A DNA stretch of 64,000 nucleotides. Origin: Cymodocea nodosa (Eukaryota; Streptophyta; Magnoliopsida; Alismatales; Cymodoceaceae). The stretch is from the NCBI GenBank assembly GCA_036874045.1, contig CM072342.1, positions 3,928,501 through 3,992,500 on the forward strand, in the 5' to 3' direction. Below the pieces are notes generated by a model that saw only the letters and a list, made by a program, of their open reading frames with translations, was not told where the DNA came from and did not search any database. Position 1 is the stretch's first letter. Each line of letters opens with the position of its first letter. Made by a program: the position numbers and the translations under genes. Shown piece after piece: positions 48,785 through 61,669 of this stretch.

Positions 48785-50984
48785 CACTATCATTATCCAA
48801 TAAAACAACACATAGAACTCAATTTTCAAGGTATGCAAAAGCATAGAAAGTGAAGGAAGAAGAACAAATACAAGGAATATTCTTGACAAGGACAAGAACA
48901 AAATGAAGGTGACTTTTCCAATCTAAAAAGGGATTAGAAAAGGTGGCAAGGCAATCCTTTAGGATAGAAAGAAATGCCTTTCTTGTGGTACAACATTGAG
49001 TACAAAGCTAGCTCATTCTGCAAGCATAACAAATACTTTGTCCTCCCTTACACCCTCTTGTTATGTAACAATAGATGGCAATGAATAGACAAAAACAAGA
49101 CTTGCTTTGTATCCAAGTTTTGGGTCCTATTAAGGACCAACGTTCCTTTCGATTGATACCCACCATCCCACATCCAGAAACCTGAATGAAAATTGGAGAG
49201 CAGAGAAATGGATAGCTTGATCAAGCAAACGAGGTCTCTTCCGCAACCATAATTGTATCGGTTAGCAGTTTTTTTAACAGCAAAAAGTTTATTTGATAAC
49301 CATAGAGTATCCAACCTTCGCTGTGTTTACTGTTAATATCTATTTTTGACTTGTTCACAACCTCTTTTGATAAAGTGAATGGAACAATTTCTATTCCCAC
49401 TGCATGATGTAAAAAAGCTGCAAGAGATAATAGGAAAAATGAACTCATATCACTTGGAAGGGCACAACTAAACATTAGACTCAGAAGATTTTCGAAAAAG
49501 GTGTCTTGCAACATCCCCAGAGTTATTAAAAATATATATAGAGAGAGAGAGAGAAATTTTATAAAATACCAGATAACTGAATTCCATAGAGAGCGAGCCT
49601 GTCAAAAGGGGGAAAATTTGCAACGGGAAAAAATTAAAAAGGAAGTTTCAATAACTATTGTAGGTAAATACCCTAAAACAAGCTGGTGAATAAGTACCGC
49701 ATGCATATTTGCAACAGTGATGAATGTTAAAAGGAAAAGGAAACAACAGTGGCGAGTAGATTAAGATGTCACAGGAAACCTGCATACATGCACAAAAATA
49801 ACAAAAAAATTTTCTTAGCGGTGATGCTGCGCCTCCTAATTGACTAATCCATTTTTGATGATATTTTCCCCCCCAGAGTAAGATTTTCAGATCAAGAACC
49901 AGGAAAGCAACGGAATAACATAAGGGAAAGAACACCACAGAAAGCCGTTTCATTCAGAGGTAGATACTCATGAAAGCCGTGTAGCATATATTTAGGCAGC
50001 TATTACCTCATTTATATCATAATTCAAGTTCTGAAGCAAATTGTTGTTGAATGTGATAGCCTATTATAGACTACCCTTTTGATAAAATACCTTCTATTAA
50101 TTTACTTGGAAAAAAAATATATACCAATCCTCAAAGATGGAATCATGGACTAAATATTCTAATTGTGCACGCAGACAAAAAAATTGCATTGATAATGTTA
50201 CACAATGTACGAACATCATGAAATGAAAATAAACACAATCTAATTAGTTTTTATCCAATGTACCAACACCATAGTATGAGAATAGAATATCTACTGTTAG
50301 TTTATATCATATGTTCTATCGAGTCACCTAATGTCCGGCGTAAGCTGTCCCATGGAGCACCATAGTTAATTCTAGTGTTGTTAATCTAACAGGAGAAGAT
50401 ATGTACGATTGCACCCTTTCTAATTTTCAATATATTATAGCTGTGTTCAAGAGAAATCAAGGGTCCATTTGAAAAATGAAGCTAAATTAAGTGTGCCAAA
50501 TGCACTATTGCATAAGGCTTTCTACACTCCCCTGTGAAGCAGTTTTCAACTGCTACCGAACCAAAAAATATTCAAGGGAAAAATCATTCAACAAATGATG
50601 ATAATGACGACAATGACAATGATAATAAACAGAAACACATTCAAAAGTTTGTGGGATGAAGCTAACAAAGGGGTGCCCCTATGTGGCAGTTTTGAAATGT
50701 CACTTAAGCAATATAATTTTTAAGAAAAAATCATTCAACAAACAGTTGGACCAGAAACAAAAATAAAATGCAGAATTTTTTTAAAACATAAAAATTGTTT
50801 GTTACATGTCACCAGAAGATCCTGGAATCATCAGTATATGATCGATAGTGTGTAAAGAATCCCTGCAAACATTGCTCAGATACCTTGAGTGTAAATTAAA
50901 TCCTTACCTTCAAGTTCCATGTAAAATCTATCGGACAAGGCCGTCCAAGTAGCTTATGGAAAGAATTGTACATTTTTTTTACAG

Positions 50985-52780
50985 ATAAGAAGGGAAAGAA
51001 CTGGTTAGGGCAATTTTCTGATAGAATGAGTCATGATGACAAATCCAGTGACGGTGAGACTGAAACAGCAATAGCAGCAGCTGCATATGCAATTTCTTCA
51101 CTAAAAGGACCACATAAAATGAAGAAACCAGAGGGAGGACGGGAACATAAGGTACCTAGGATCAAGAGCCACAAGGAAGATACAAGTAAGCTAGCTGATG
51201 CTGGAAGAATTACCAAATGGTTCAGCATTAAAGATGCTAAAGAAGACAAATCCCCAACAGGTGTGCATCTCATATTATATCTGTAATGGTCAATTCAAGA
51301 TAGCAAATATCTGCAGTAACCATGTTTGTTTTCTGATGGAAGAAGGTACAGACAAGATGAAGGGACCGCCAACTACCAAGGAGAACATGCCAGAAAAAGG
51401 AACAACTACCAAACCTTCAATGAAAAAGCCTCCAACTGTTCAAGGGAAACACCTAGATGACAAGGGAAGCAAACGATTTGAATCTGAAAAGCAAAAGCCA
51501 ACAGTCCCCAAAACCTCATTAACAAAAAAACCTACAACCTCACAGGATACATCAGCCAGTGTTTGGAAGGAACACAAAATGGAAATAATAAAGAAAAGGT
51601 ACCTTTAGTGTACTAATTTCTTGGCATGCATGGAAATATCTATTTAACAACTTTAGTTAAACAGGCATTGCCATCTCCAAGCAAACATTTAGTAAGAAAA
51701 GTCATCAATGTCTGATAAGCACAATTTCAGGTTTGAAAAGATGAATGCAACAATTTTGGAATGGGAGAACAAGAAGAAGAATAAAGCCAAACGCAAGTTG
51801 GAAAAGAAAGAGGTATTGTCACTCTGTCAAAACTAATACTCCAAAAAGGCACTATTAAGGTTGTTACATTTTTATGCTGTCAGATTTTTATAGTTCTATC
51901 ATTCATCTGATTTTGTTTCAATAAATGAATGGCAACATCCAGAAAAAATTAGTCATCAAAAAAATCTTCCCGGTAGAAAGAACGTATTTTCAAAAAAAAT
52001 TATCCACAGATTTTCTACTGGTCTTATATAGCCTTCGGCTGATTGTGACACAAGCTGCCTAAAACTGAAATCCATAAAATGAATGACCATGTGATATTTT
52101 AGAGGAAATGTCACCAATTTTTTTGGGGACAACACCATCTCAGCAGTTGATATAAATGATTATTGTAATTCAAGATTATGTCATACAAGTTTTTTTGGGC
52201 TTCCTACAACAACTCATCTATATTTAATTACCATTTCCTTAGTGAAATTAGTGCTTGAAAAATCAAGCATGCAATAAGAAACTCATAGAAAAATTACCTT
52301 GCATACAAAATTCTCAGAAAGCCATGCCTTGGATATTCTAAGTCTGTGAATAGACTTAAAAACATTCGTTTACAGTTGAGTTTTCTGTCATAGATTCTTG
52401 TGATTGACTCCTAGCATTAAACTAGCCAGTTGTATGGGTTACAAACAGTAATGTGAAGAAAATACGTATAACTAGAAAAACAACCCATGCCGTAATCCCA
52501 TTATGTGGAGTTGGCCATGTATAACTAAAAAAATGAGCAACCACAATACAATATTGTTGCATCTGAAAATATGTTATTTGAACTGCAGATTGAATTGGAA
52601 ATAAAGAGAGGACAGGCTCTCGCAGAATATCAAAATGACATAACAAGGATTGATAAAATTGCTAGTGGAGCAAGAGCAATGGCAGAAGAAAGGAAAAGAA
52701 ATGAAGAAGCTAAGCTGAGGGAGAAATTAGAAAAGATCAGATCAAATGGGAAAGCTCCCAAAACATGTTTTGGATTCTAA
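50985..52780 (+). CDS. Remorin family protein (last four exons)
   Basis: Plant membrane-nanodomain scaffold protein. Exons 50985-51260, 51346-51598, 51731-51812 and 52589-52780 (stop included) connect in frame with GT-AG borders. The first exon starts in mid-codon after a TTTTTTTTACAG acceptor, so at least one upstream exon exists or the ATG at 51026 is used; from that ATG the protein is 253 residues. The N-terminal part is disordered, Lys/Ser/Thr/Pro-rich, with an acidic patch followed by AIAAAAYAISSL, seen in several remorins. The C-terminal about 105 residues are a typical Remorin_C coiled coil, from ASVWKEHKMEIIKKRFEKMN through ARAMAEERKRNEEAK to the end TCFGF. The C-terminal Cys is where remorins are commonly S-acylated and bound to the plasma membrane; I infer that here. 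The subgroup is uncertain. Confidence 0.9.
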
Positions 52781-52808
52781 ATGGCCTCAAAATGCAGAAA
52801 AGGTTTGA

Positions 52809-52912
52809 GCATCTGTGCTATTGAAAATCAACAGTGGAAAATTACCCAGTACATTGTCAAGCATCTGTGCTATTACAAATCAATTGTGGAAAAGCACCGG
52901 TCCATTGTTGAT
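52809..52912 (+). repeat. Tandem duplication (52 bp x 2) in remorin 3' region
   Basis: GCATCTGTGCTATT begins both copies (52809 and 52861), and both continue with an AAATCAA..GTGGAAAA block and end in CATTGT. They lie 29 bp after the remorin stop codon, so probably in the 3' UTR. Confidence 0.8.
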
Positions 52913-53164
52913 CTCTAATTGTGGAGAAAATAAAGGAATATTATTAACATTGGGCATTACGTATACAAATTTCTTGCCAATTTTAAGTGATGACTGCATA
53001 CAAGACAATGTATGCTGGCTATAGGAATTTGTGAAATTTACCATATTATCTGCAAAGAAAAAATGCTGAAAACTTACCAAATTATTATCTGACTAAACAG
53101 ATTAGTTAAGAGTATAGTTACTGAGCCCTTACCAATATTGGATCTATCAAGGCTCCATGCATTT

Positions 53165-53515
53165 TTACAATAACAACAATCCAAAATTATAATCTCACTA
53201 CATGAGGCCGACCATATGAATCATTTTCTTTCATTAATTTTATCTATAGTTAAGTTACATAATTTAAATCTTTTCTCACAATTCTTAACCAGGTAATTTT
53301 AAGCCTTCTTCTACTTATTTTAGTCTCTTCTAAACTAATTAATTATCCTCTTCTAATAGGTGCATCCTTTGATTTCTTAAAGATATAATTAAACCACTTA
53401 AGCAAATTTTTCCATGTCTTATCTTCGATTGATCCAACTACTTTATTCCTTACAAAATTGGTTTTTCACTTATTCCTTATAGTATTACCACTTATCCATT
53501 AAAGCATTCACATCT
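53165..53515 (-). mobile_element. LINE 3' fragment
   Basis: Read on the minus strand, degraded C-terminal reverse-transcriptase segments appear in the usual order, split across frames: a WISGNTIRNK-like stretch, WFNYI (usually WFGHV), an EEGLK segment and MIHMVGL (usually RIHVADP). A GATTGTTGTTATTG tail at the 53165 side closes it. Same LINE group as in the DRP3 introns. Confidence 0.6.
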
Positions 53516-53871
53516 CTACAAGTACCTCCATTGGGTGGAATCTGGCTTCCCTGTCAATCAGCATTTTCTGGACTCCTGAAAAAGAAAATGACATGAAGAC
53601 ACCATGAAGCAGACCCACATCACCCTCATCCCCTTGATCTAGACGCTCACAAGGATCTGACACATAATACGTATGGTCTGCACAGTGGTATAAGTAAACT
53701 TTTCCCTGTGGTCCGAGAAAACTGTGTTCTATAAACAAAATGACCTGAGATGTCTATGTTTTCTAACAAGACCTCTTTGTTGCACCCTGAACAATAGATA
53801 AGAAGCTTCCCATGGGCCTTACGGTTTCCATCAACATTATGGCTACCACTAGATTGCAGATCAAACATCAT
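53508..53871 (-). pseudogene. Unidentified broken coding-like segment
   Basis: Two overlapping minus-strand frames each look protein-like and appear to continue each other through a shift near 53690-53740. The first has LLIYCSGCNKEVLLENIDIS and GHFVYRTQFSRTTGK; the second has KVYLYHCADHTYYVSDPCER. The Cys pair and the later His/Cys could bind a metal. It ends at the junction with the LINE fragment. I do not recognise the family; it could be an old gene or transposon fragment. Confidence 0.3.
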
Positions 53872-56800
53872 TATTGGAGCTCGACCTCAGCAAAACTCCT
53901 TCCACAAAACCCTCTTAGCAATTTCATCAAACCACTTACAAACACAAGAAAAGATCGCAATTAATCTATGATTCCAGTTTAAATTTTGAAAAAGAAGGTA
54001 TATCACTCAAATATCCTTTAAGGAACACACATGCTGATGAATGTAAACAGCAATACTGCTTGGTCACCAGCATCATGAAAGTCTGAAGAACCATGATATT
54101 TTCTACTGATAGTTCATAGAAATGATATGTTGATTGCCTAAACCGGCTCAATTACAATGTCTTCTTCGAGAACTGCTATGTACATCCACTTCTTATGGGA
54201 AAACCTTCAAAATATTAAGAAATACGTAGTGGCTCAAAATTAACATTAAAAAAAATTGAAAGGTGGGAAAAATGCATACAAAACAATGTCAACAACACAT
54301 GGGAAAAGGTCAATATGATTGCATTTAATATAGATCATATCTGGATGTGAATGTGGTTCGGTAGATCAGCGCTTGAGGGAAATAATGAAATACAATTAAG
54401 TGAATCTCTCTCCTCCCTCTTTGGAACTCGTCCTTTCATTGAAACACGATATGCTCATGTTTCACACAATAATTGATCGTATAGCTCAACAAAAAATAAA
54501 CAGTATCGCGTAATGTTTTACTCAGTCTTTATCTTTCTTCTTTCGACTAAGATCAAGATCTGGGGTCTCTCAAGTGGGAGAGCCACGTTATAGATGGCCA
54601 CGTTGTGCAATTCACGAATAACTTGTGTATGCTATGCAAGTGAATACAAACCAAAAAAAAAAAACTATCGCAAAATTTTCATTGTTCGTTGCATCATTGA
54701 CCATACCCTTAGGATGGGGGAAACCCAATTCAGATGGCTTCCATCTGACATAGTCCTAGAATTTCCATTTTTCAGCAGACTTACCCATGCATGAAGAGCA
54801 GCTGTTTCCAGGATTTGAACTCGGTTACCTCAAAGGTGCAATTTCAACCTTGCAAAAATGCCCACCCCTTTAAAAGAAAAAAAAAAAACACAAAATAGAG
54901 CAAGGAAATAAACAGAAGAGCTCTTTAGCAATGAATTACCATTCTGAACATAACAGGAGCAGCAGGCAACAGCAACAATCCTACGTAATCCATGCAAAAA
55001 AAATGCAGCAGGTAGAAAATGTTGAAAGCATGGAAAGGAAAGAACACACTTCCCACTAACTATCCATTTACGCCATTCCTCCTCCCCACTTTGAGCACAA
55101 CTAAATTTGCACTTGTTGAAGAAGAAATCCACGAATTCAAATAGTGTGTCATGCAGAATTGTAGTTCTCGATGGAAAGCATGAAACTTGTTAGACCATAA
55201 ATTGTTCGGGAAATATCGAATCTTTGACGTAGACCTATTTCTAGTTCGTTCACTGGAAAGAATACCAGACCCCGCGAAAAGCAGCACGCTCAACTGGGAC
55301 GACCACCGCCACTGCATTCTCCGCCTCGCCCCACGAGTGGCGAGGGAGCGAGCGATCAAGCGAGCGCGCGCGCGCGAGAGCGAGAGAGAAGGGGGGACGA
55401 AGGCCGACCGTGGGAACCGGGGGATTCAAAAGCGGAGGTGAAGCCAATTTTAAAATCGGCAAGAAAAAATATAAAAAGAAAATATTTCAAAGAGATTTTT
55501 GCAAATATTGTTCGCTGAAACCTAAAATGATGGTAAGAAAATCTTTTAACATTTTTTTTTATTATAAATTTAAATATAGTAAAAATCAAGGATTCAAAAT
55601 ACATGGAGAATACCTTAATCTTGAAGAAAAAAAATAGCTTAACGATTCAAACATTATCATGAATGCAAGATCCAAGGTTGAATTTGAAGATTCTGAGGTT
55701 TGTGATCCATGAAACATATGATCGATCTACGGGAAATTCGTATTCCTTTTTCTCATGGCCCTTTTATGTGATCAAAATTTTCATTCCTGAAATTGTTTAA
55801 ATTGTTGTCTTTCGTATTTCAATGCAAAAAGTTAATATTGTCACGATACGTACGTTTTTAAATAGATAAGTAGTAATATTGTAAGACATAAATTTAAAAA
55901 TAGTTTTATTAAGAATAAAATAAGAGTTGTACCAATTAAAGATAAGATATGACAAAATTAATTTAAATATTTTGATGATGTCGTCAGGAATAACAATTAA
56001 GAAAAAAAAAAGCATAATAACTTTAATTTCATAAAGCCATTCACTTCACCCAAAAAAAAGTTCGATTTGATAAAATACTTTTGTACAAAAAAATCGTGCA
56101 ATTCTATAAAACAATTCTGTTCTCTTAGTAGTGCAAAATCAATAGTTTGATCTGTCACGAATGTAAGATTAGTCTTAATAATGTTTAGCATCAGACTAAA
56201 ATTTTCTTAGATATTTTTCTTATTTATTTAAGATGAGAATGCAAGATGTAATAATCAATGTGACTAATCAACAGAGTAAGCGATGGTGGGTAGATCTAGA
56301 GGTGTCAATAGATTGTGTTGTGTAACGCTACAACTTGATTTGAATTGTATTAAGCTCGATTCGTCCAAAGAGAGGTGAAATGATAATCTAGGCATGGTTC
56401 ATGACTCGCAATCCATTTCTACAGTCATCGATATGATTTAATCATATTGAATTATGTATTTTAGCAAATCAATTGTAAAATTAGTATATCAAATTTCTAA
56501 GATTTTATAAATACAACATTCTGTAATTGATATGCCGAAATTAATACAAAAATAAATACTGTAAACATTTTTTTGTATATTGTTTATGTAAACGATATAT
56601 CGATTTAAAAAAGATTATGTCCTTAAATCAGATCATGTCGACTCAATCTAATTCCATCAACATAATCTAAACTATCATATGATACCAACAACATTTAACT
56701 AAACTATCACGTCACACCAAGAAAGGACAGGCTAGAAGGGCTTTTCAGAGAAGAGCACGAGGAAAGCGTGGAAAGGAGTTTGATCTTGAGAATGTTTCTA

Positions 56801-58653
56801 ATATCTTAAAAGACAAAGGGAAGCATAATTCAAATGTCACCTTTTGTTGAGATTAAGGTGAAGGATATATTTCCTTCGTTTCAACGCTCTCAAATATGAG
56901 AGACATAATCCTTATCTTTGTTTTGTTTGCATTGCCTAAAAAGTAAAATCTAATAATAATATGATCTTATTTAATGCCTTTTCTGATTTCCATTTTCATC
57001 ATCATTTGATCTCCTTTGACGAACCTGCAAGATCAAAGGCAATGGTAATTGTTAATCTTCTTACAGGTCTGACTAATATTCATCTTGATTATTCTGATTA
57101 GCTTGATGCTCACGCTGTCACACAAAATCCTTTGGATTCAAAGTTCTTTCAGGTGTTTGTCTACACCCAACATGCATGTAGGTGGTGCTCCTGTTTCTTT
57201 ACATAAATAAAAAAAAAGTAAGCATATAAACTTGTTATCGTTATCTATAAACGAGTTATGAAATTTTTGCTCAAAACAAATAACTATTAGTCAATAATGT
57301 AAAGAAATTAAAATTCAATATATTTTGTTAAATTCCAATCATTATATTTTAAATCAAAAATTAGTTATAAATATAACACAAATTAGATTGAACACAATTC
57401 ATCTTGTTATAAAAAATTTAGGTATTTCATTTTTCATCTTCTCTCTCCCACATGCTCACCTTTCTTCCTCTCTCTCTATTTGATATTCTTCCTCTCTTCT
57501 ACCTTTTCTCTCTCTTGTTCTCCTTTTCTTTTTACTATTAATCCTAAATATATTGGTGTTAAATTTATATGTATGTATGTATGTGCAATATTTGGGGTAA
57601 ATGTAAGTTGGATCCATGGCTTCTCTTTTAACTTATCATGTAGATTCTATACATTTCAAACTTTTATCCTTTTCTTTCCTCTCTTCTCTTTCGGCTTCTC
57701 ATTATTATTAACCATTCAAAAAAGCATGTCTTTATAATTCATATCAAATCAGACTTGTGAAGATAGGATTACGAATCAATGCTGTCGAGATTAATAACTT
57801 TCTAGGTACAAGGAAAAAATGTGCCCTTTTCTTGGTAATGATATTGTTTTCGTCAAATCTTAAAATTAAGTTCATTTTCTTCACACTATCTTTATAAGTG
57901 GTATCAACTGGCAACTAAACTAAAAGAAAGGTAAAAATACGATGCAACAAAAAATAAAAACTTTTCAGCAGGAAATACAGCAGAGATGCCATTACCGTTT
58001 GGAAGCGTTTGGAGTGTCAAAATAAATTCAACGATCAAATTATTGCAATCTATAATTTTCGAGACCAAAATTTGAAAACAGCAACAATTCTTGTTTTTTC
58101 AAACAAGGAATCCGAGTTACTACGGTGTAATATATAATATTCAAACCAGACAGACAAACAACAATGATGATACCACAACGTTAGCTATTTGTAAAAGCGA
58201 CAATATGACGAAATTCTGATCTAAGTTAAGAAAGCCTGTAATATTGTTTTGAAGCATTACCAAGGAAAATGAAAATATTGGTTTGCGATAAATATAAGAA
58301 AGCCCAAGCAAAATGCAACAATGTAATTTACATGATGATAATTTAAATAAATGGTGGGGAAGAACAATCACATACATGATTAGCAGTTTCCCTGATTGTC
58401 AACAAGAGAATCTGCAAGTACCATTTGTCTGATGTTAAAACCAGACCATCCTTCACTACGTAAAATACTTAATAACAAATAGACATCATTACCGTAGAAC
58501 GATCAAAATTAGACGACGGATACGCTCCAAAACCAAGGTTTTTGGCATTATACCAATACAATGCATTGTCGGCAGATTATCCTGTTACCAGGAGTTGTGA
58601 GCGATAAAGCGCAGCAAGCTCCACCAGAAAGAACTGCAAGGGAACCTGATGCC
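53872..58653. other. Intergenic region 3' of the RING gene
   Basis: Mostly AT-rich. A GC-rich block at 55250-55440 with a (CG)n(GA)n tract looks like a promoter or 5' UTR of a minus-strand transcript, but no coding exon could be assigned. CT-rich tracts lie at 57430-57530. No RNA gene was recognised. Confidence 0.5.
55352..55392 (+). repeat. (CG)n/(GA)n microsatellite in GC-rich block
   Basis: GAGCGAGCGAT, then GCGCGCGCGCGAGAG and GAGAGAGA follow each other. This is the CpG-densest place in the right half of the window. Confidence 0.8.
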
Positions 58654-59466
58654 TTACCGAGAGATTATCTCCCTAACAAGCCAATCCAGGCTAGGAAATG
58701 CAAAATACAGTATCAAGAAGGATGGCAGTGCAAACAACACGGTGATCAGGATGTACAAGACCAATATGGCTGCACTTGCAGGAATAGCATATAGAACGAT
58801 AAGGAGAAATATAATCACAAATGGAAACTTGGCTGCCAATTGAGCAAAGAAAACTAGTGACTTCCGTAGTGAAGAATGTATCCTATCAAGATTCAAGAAG
58901 TTGGCCAAGATATTTCCATCATCTGAAGTGTGATGAAGCTGTTCCTCTTGTGGATGATGAGCCCTTCCATAGTTGTGGTAGTGAGCATTACCACCAAAGG
59001 AAGAAACATCATTTGGTGACCACACTGGCTGATGATTTGAACAAAATGAGCGGGATTTAACCCTGTCACCGTTCATGCTCTCAACCATCCAAAGTAGGAA
59101 AAAGTTTTTCCTTGGAAACTTTAGATCGCCCTTGTAGACCAAACGAAATGATAGCAGGTGACACCAAGGGCAAGAAATGAAAAGGGGAAGCTGGACAGGT
59201 AGGGTGGAGATTTTAACCACTGCCCGTTGCAATCCCAGAACACAGTGCTTGCAGAGTGTATGACCACACCATAAGACATAAGGTACATTCTCAACTATGT
59301 TGAAAGATTCACAACAAATAGGGCACTCCAGTCCCTCCTCCCTGCTATGGTTTGAAGAAACTTCATCATCAGAACATTCAGAAGCAGTTTGAATAGATTT
59401 TTGATTGCCAATTTTCGGTCCTGCACTTCCTCCAATCAGATTTGAATTGAAGCTAAACATTTTCAT
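58654..59466 (-). CDS. RING-finger (C3HC4) membrane protein
   Basis: Probable membrane-bound E3 ubiquitin ligase. A single open frame of 270 residues in one exon. An acidic Ser-rich N-terminus precedes a C3HC4 RING: Cys48, Cys51, Cys67, His69, Cys72, Cys75, Cys99 and Cys102. The spacing between the third pair and the last pair is long (23 residues). It continues with the family-typical FRLVYKGDLKFPRKN and LLWMVESMNGD. A hydrophilic linker follows, then a hydrophobic C-terminal region (about residues 203-265) with two to three membrane helices. It ends LDWLVREIISR. This matches a conserved plant family of RING proteins with C-terminal membrane segments; substrate and membrane are unknown. The start is the first Met; a second Met at residue 3 is equally possible. 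A 5' UTR intron may exist upstream. Confidence 0.9.
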   Translation of the reverse strand: MKMFSFNSNLIGGSAGPKIGNQKSIQTASECSDDEVSSNHSREEGLECPICCESFNIVENVPYVLWCGHTLCKHCVLGLQRAVVKISTLPVQLPLFISCPWCHLLSFRLVYKGDLKFPRKNFFLLWMVESMNGDRVKSRSFCSNHQPVWSPNDVSSFGGNAHYHNYGRAHHPQEEQLHHTSDDGNILANFLNLDRIHSSLRKSLVFFAQLAAKFPFVIIFLLIVLYAIPASAAILVLYILITVLFALPSFLILYFAFPSLDWLVREIISR

Positions 59467-61669
59467 GTGAATTCAGTCCGCTGATTATACAAATGTCCAA
59501 ACTACTAATAAAGCAACCATTTTCCACATGCAGCCATAGTTATCGGAGCACTTGTAGAATCACTTGCAAGCTGCAACCCAGCTGATATTTGCCACAGTTA
59601 CAATTCTAAAACAAACAAAATAGTATAATTTTCATATGGAATGAAATCTTCTGCAAGTCCGGCACATAGATAACAATTACACTCAGATTCTTCCTAGCTA
59701 GTATGTGACATGTTCCTCAACTGATGCAATTAAAATTTGAACCCTCGTTATTAACTTGAAAAGTTTGTTCACGTCCCTTTTTTTCACTACGGAAGAACCA
59801 AGGGCTTTTACTTTTATATCCTCCAGCATCAAGAAAGATATTACTCAAAATGCAATACATTTTAAGCTAATCATCTCTTAAAAAATGCATCCACAAGAAG
59901 ATGGATACCCTAGCTTTTTGAAGAGCCTACTGACATATTTGCAGTAGACACACATTTACATTTTTATTTTTCAATAAAATTGAGTTTATGAATTTAATGA
60001 AATATATTATTAGGGTTGAAGTTACAATGCCATTGCCATGAGCACCTTTGTTTGAAGGGATCAAGTTTGGGAAATTTCAATCTTTCAATGATGAAACGAC
60101 TCTGGAAAAGTAAAAATAGGTTGCGGTGGATCATGGAGTGGCATAAAATAAATATGCATATCGACAAAGTTGGGTACCAAAAGGCAAGATGGACACAGGT
60201 GCAAATCATTTTTCCATAGGCATGAACAATAAATAATTAAAAAGAGGGCCTCATGAACAAGAGGGCCCTCTTAAGTTGTGTAGATGGTAGCTTCACTTGT
60301 GGAAGTAAGGTTACATGTAATCAGACCTTCCTAGACTTTCATGTTGGTGGGAATATCTTGCTCTAGGTTTTCCCCTAACACATACGATGGAGTAGAATAA
60401 AGCTTATAATAAAAAAAAGGGTTTTGGCATCAAGATCAACCCAAACTGGTCAATAAAATGATATAAAACATGCTCATGTTATCTTTAAGTTGTCACATGA
60501 CTTGTGAAATCGTGAAAGGCACTTCTCTGTTTGACCTTCCTTTATACACAGAAACCCTATATTCTTTACATAATAATGGTGGTGGCCTACCGTGCTGGGA
60601 TAAAGATACATGGAAGAATATCAACATGGGTATAATTATGGATTTCTCATTTTTCAATAAAAGGACAGAGGACAGACACCAGTTAGGGTTTTGAGTATCA
60701 CCTCTAATGAAGTGGACACGATATGTGGCAACCATCTCATAGACCAATTATAATTTCCTTTAACTACAAGTCACTACTACTCATGTCATAGCTTTTAAAA
60801 TTAGTTCTTAGATTATAGGCTCGGTCACACATGTCAGGTACTCATGATTTATTCAATCACCTCTGCATTCAGTTTGAATTTCATTCTATTGCTCATAGTT
60901 ATCGACATGTTACCATGAGGGAAGGGGTTATTTAGTCTTCTTCCAAAATTACTTTTGATAAAGTTCTTTATTCACCTTGTTTCCTATATACTTCCCATCA
61001 CTACAGTTATACTATTTTGTGATATTTTCCATTTTCATTGTATGATGGAGAGGATAATTATTGATATGGGTTATAAATGCGATCATGACATTTACTTGTT
61101 AATTAATGATGAGATACACTAAGGATTGGCATCTTCCACATATAGCACCTAACCCTAATACATTAATATTTTAACAGTTAGATTTTACAGAAAGTTAAAT
61201 TTTCCTAAATTAATCATAAATGTATAAATGCTACAAAATTTATCATAAAATAAAAGATGGCCATGTAGTGAAGATGTATAAAAAATACTAAAAGAAAAGA
61301 ACAAATGTTACAAAAATTATCATATATGAATGATGGCAAAAGTTTTGATAAGTGTAAATTAGCAAAATAGAGGGCCAAGAAAAAACCTAATTAAGTGAAA
61401 CATCATGTTTACAATGATATGGTAGTTTGAATACAAAACAAAGGGAAAAAGTATTGATGAAATTACCAAGGCAATAGAAAGGAAAATTAACGATTTAAGT
61501 CAAATAATGTGCAGTGTTGATAAATTTTGGTAGAGTTTTAGCAAAAGAAATTAAAAATAGACATCATGCATATGATAAAATGGTAACTAGTGTTAAAACT
61601 AAAGGATAGCAATCAAAAGAATTTACAATAAACATAGGTTTACAGCAATGACAAACTCAAACTTTACAT
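59467..61669. other. Region upstream of the RING gene
   Basis: AT-rich. It should hold the RING promoter and leader. A 12-bp perfect palindrome AGAGGGCCCTCT occurs at about 60262-60273 beside a related AAGAGGGCCTC. Short open frames at 60.0-60.7 kb matched nothing. Confidence 0.5.

Larger units (their letters stand above)
46880..50984. other. Intergenic region between PPR and remorin
   Basis: The first 200 bp are the GC-richer 5' region of the PPR gene. A (TG)n tract lies at 48348-48369, a poly(A) run at about 48757-48784 and a (TA)/(GA) tract at 49530-49555. The upstream exon or exons of the remorin gene must lie somewhere here or further left but could not be identified. Short open frames at 49.0-49.9 kb on the minus strand matched nothing. 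Confidence 0.5.

Noticed and set aside
49048-49953. Minus-strand open frames of 88 to 101 codons
   Set aside because: Hydrophobic composition from AT-rich sequence, no splice-consistent partner and no recognised family.
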